From Acetivibrio cellulolyticus CD2 (GTDB lineage Bacteria > Bacillota > Clostridia > Acetivibrionales > Acetivibrionaceae), in contig NZ_JH556658.1 of the NCBI RefSeq assembly GCF_000179595.2, positions 348,861 to 412,860 of the forward strand: DNA of 64,000 nt, in the 5' to 3' direction. The notes under the pieces are model-generated. The model was given only the letters and a program-made list of their open reading frames with translations, did not search any database and had not been told where the DNA came from. Both the position numbers and the translations under genes were made by a program. This document shows, piece by piece, positions 62,151 to 64,000 of this stretch (within the stretch, counting starts at the first letter, position 1; every line of letters starts with the position of its first letter).

Positions 62151-64000
62151 ATGCAAAATAGTTTTAGTATGGAATTAGCTGGACGCACTTTAGTGATTGA
62201 AACTGGAAAATTGGCTCAATTGTCTAATGGTTCAGTAATGGTAAGATATGGCGATACTGTAGTTCTATCAAATGCAACTGCTTCAGCAAAGCCAAGGGAA
62301 GGGATAGATTTCTTTCCTTTAAGCGTGGACTATGAAGAAAGATTGTATTCTGTAGGAAAGATTCCAGGTGGTTTTATTAAAAGGGAGGGTAAACCTTCCG
62401 AGAAGGCAATACTTACTTCGAGAGTAATTGATAGACCATTAAGACCACTATTTCCAAAAGATCTTAGAAATGATGTTGCACTGGTAAACACTGTTATGTC
62501 TGTAGATCAGGACAATTCGCCTGAAGTTGCTGCTCTTTTGGGAGCTTCAATGGCATTGTCAATTTCAGATATTCCGTTTAACGGTCCTGTAGGTGGTGTA
62601 ATATTAGGACTTGTTGATGGTAAAGTAGTAATAAATCCTGATGCAAAACAACGTGAAAAGAGTCAGATGTACGTTACTCTTGCGGCTACAAGAGAAAAAA
62701 TAGTCATGATTGAAGCTGGTGCAAATGAAGTACCTGATGATGTAATGCTTGATGCAATCAGGCAAGGACATCAGGAGATCAGGAAGATATGCGATTTTAT
62801 AGATAGTGTTGTAAAAGAAATTGGAAAGCCCAAATTCGAGTATAAATCTGCTGAGGTACCAGCCGAAATCTTTATGGCAGTCAAAGAATTTGGGTATGCA
62901 AGAATGAGAGAAGCTGTTCTCGCTGTGGACAAGCAGGTTAGAGATGAGAATATTGCAAAGCTTACTGAAGATACAAAAGCGCATCTTGCAGAAACCTTCC
63001 CAGAAATGGAATCTATCATTGATGAGGCATTGTACAAGCTGGAGAAGAAGGTTGTCAGAGAATATATTATGAAGGAAGGGAAAAGGGTAGATGGAAGAAG
63101 GTTGGATGAAATAAGACCTCTTTCCGCGGATGTTGGCCTTTTGCCTAGGGTTCATGGTTCAGGACTTTTCCAGAGGGGACAGACACAAGTTCTTACAATA
63201 GTTACTCTTGGGGCTTTGGGAGATGTTCAGGTGCTGGACGGAATCGAACTTGAAGAAACAAAAAGATATATGCATCATTATAATTTCCCTGGCTACAGTG
63301 TAGGAGAAGCCAAGACTTCAAGAGGTCCCGGAAGAAGAGAAATCGGGCATGGTGCATTGGCCGAAAGGGCACTTGAACCGGTTATTCCATCACAGGAAGA
63401 GTTTCCTTATACAATGAGACTTGTTTCTGAGGTATTAATGTCAAACGGATCAACTTCTCAGGGAAGTGTATGTGGTAGCACACTAGCTCTTATGGATGCA
63501 GGTGTACCTATCAAAAAGCCAGTTGCGGGTATTTCTGCCGGTTTGGTTGTTGATGAAGATGAACCTGGTAGATTTGTTACTTTCATGGATATACAGGGAA
63601 TAGAGGACTTCTTTGGGGATATGGACTTTAAAGTAGCTGGTACAAAAGACGGAATTACTGCAATTCAAGTAGATATAAAGGTTGATGGACTTACAGAAGA
63701 GATAGTAGAGCAGGCATTTGAATTGACCAGAAAAGGTCGTCTGCAAATTATAGATGATGTAATTTTAAAAGCAATTCCTGCGCCAAGAAAAGAAATGTCG
63801 AAATATGCGCCTAAGATTATTACTACTGCTATTAACCCTGATAAAATAAGAGATGTTATAGGACCTGGCGGTAAGATGATCAATAAAATAATTGCAGACA
63901 CAGGTGTAAAGATTGATATAGAAGATGACGGAAAAGTATTTATTTCGAGTTCAAATTCGCAGGCAGCGCAAAGGGCATTGATGATGATTGAAGGTATTGC
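62151..64000 (+). CDS. pnp: Polyribonucleotide nucleotidyltransferase, 3' end outside window
   Basis: PNPase, 3'-5' phosphorolytic RNA exonuclease. ATG at 62151 follows AGAGGAGG. The frame stays open to the window end, giving about 616 of the usual 700 residues. Visible: two RNase PH domains (the second with [22 protein letters not shown] and [19 protein letters not shown]) and most of the KH domain ([22 protein letters not shown]). The S1 domain lies beyond the window. Confidence 0.97.
   Translation, partial: MQNSFSMELAGRTLVIETGKLAQLSNGSVMVRYGDTVVLSNATASAKPREGIDFFPLSVDYEERLYSVGKIPGGFIKREGKPSEKAILTSRVIDRPLRPLFPKDLRNDVALVNTVMSVDQDNSPEVAALLGASMALSISDIPFNGPVGGVILGLVDGKVVINPDAKQREKSQMYVTLAATREKIVMIEAGANEVPDDVMLDAIRQGHQEIRKICDFIDSVVKEIGKPKFEYKSAEVPAEIFMAVKEFGYARMREAVLAVDKQVRDENIAKLTEDTKAHLAETFPEMESIIDEALYKLEKKVVREYIMKEGKRVDGRRLDEIRPLSADVGLLPRVHGSGLFQRGQTQVLTIVTLGALGDVQVLDGIELEETKRYMHHYNFPGYSVGEAKTSRGPGRREIGHGALAERALEPVIPSQEEFPYTMRLVSEVLMSNGSTSQGSVCGSTLALMDAGVPIKKPVAGISAGLVVDEDEPGRFVTFMDIQGIEDFFGDMDFKVAGTKDGITAIQVDIKVDGLTEEIVEQAFELTRKGRLQIIDDVILKAIPAPRKEMSKYAPKIITTAINPDKIRDVIGPGGKMINKIIADTGVKIDIEDDGKVFISSSNSQAAQRALMMIEGI

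Noticed and set aside
1-64000. CRISPR array
   Set aside because: No series of regularly spaced repeats was seen on reading; the direct repeats found are a two-copy gene duplication.

Overview
The window looks like a chromosomal segment of an anaerobic, spore-forming, low-GC Firmicute of the class Clostridia. The evidence is AT-rich DNA with purine-rich ribosome binding sites, a T-box leader on argS, a cotJ spore-coat operon, class III (anaerobic) ribonucleotide reductase, an [FeFe]-hydrogenase-like protein and the anaerobic (early cobalt insertion) cobalamin pathway. A Ruminiclostridium / clostridial cluster III relative is my guess from gene style only.

Positions 1-14,240 are a defence island. 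The 3' end of a transposition ATPase cuts into the island and seems to have removed the start of a ParB-like gene. Next come an Mrr-type nuclease and a complete DNA phosphorothioation operon (dndB-C-D-E-A, minus strand). Then come an unrecognised, translationally coupled two-gene cassette (9,332-12,284) and a stand-alone reverse transcriptase (12,815-14,170). A perfect sigma-A promoter and about 300 nt of structured non-coding sequence precede the reverse transcriptase, as in DRT-type antiviral systems. The island ends at the 3' end of argS.

Positions 14,243-19,860 hold argS with its T-box, then a decayed mobile-element control region. That region has an XRE repressor, an ImmR/ImmA-like repressor-protease pair, palindromic operators, one intact and two degenerate copies of a small regulator-like gene, and a sigma-like protein.

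Positions 19,800-50,614 form a vitamin B12 region. nrdDG (B12-independent ribonucleotide reductase) sits behind a NrdR-box pair and a cobalamin riboswitch. A LysR regulator, metE and metF (B12-independent methionine synthesis), a PDZ/radical-SAM protein and folE follow. Two tandem cobalamin riboswitches, each with its own terminator, then lead into a run of 21 closely packed genes of about 20 kb. These are cbiQOMN (cobalt uptake), the corrin-ring genes cbiD, L, F, G, H, J-sirC, X, ET, A, P and C, cobO, and the tetrapyrrole precursor genes hemA, hemC, cobA-hemD, hemB and hemL. The later genes cbiB, cobD, cobU, cobS and cobT are not in the window.

Positions 50,615-55,440 are a scrapyard with islands: fragments of an IS256 transposase, an MntR/DtxR regulator, a MmcQ/YjbR protein and a Crp/Fnr regulator surround an intact SDR oxidoreductase and a GC-rich [FeFe]-hydrogenase-like gene. 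A non-coding kilobase follows, rich in hairpins. Positions 55,440-59,700 carry a DinG/XPD-type helicase, a 50-residue protein and a large serine recombinase whose 3' end abuts a cotJC gene cut off after about 62 codons. This resembles an element inserted in a sporulation gene. cotJB, cotJA, a nitrilase-family amidase, rpsO and the start of pnp (running off the window) complete the segment.
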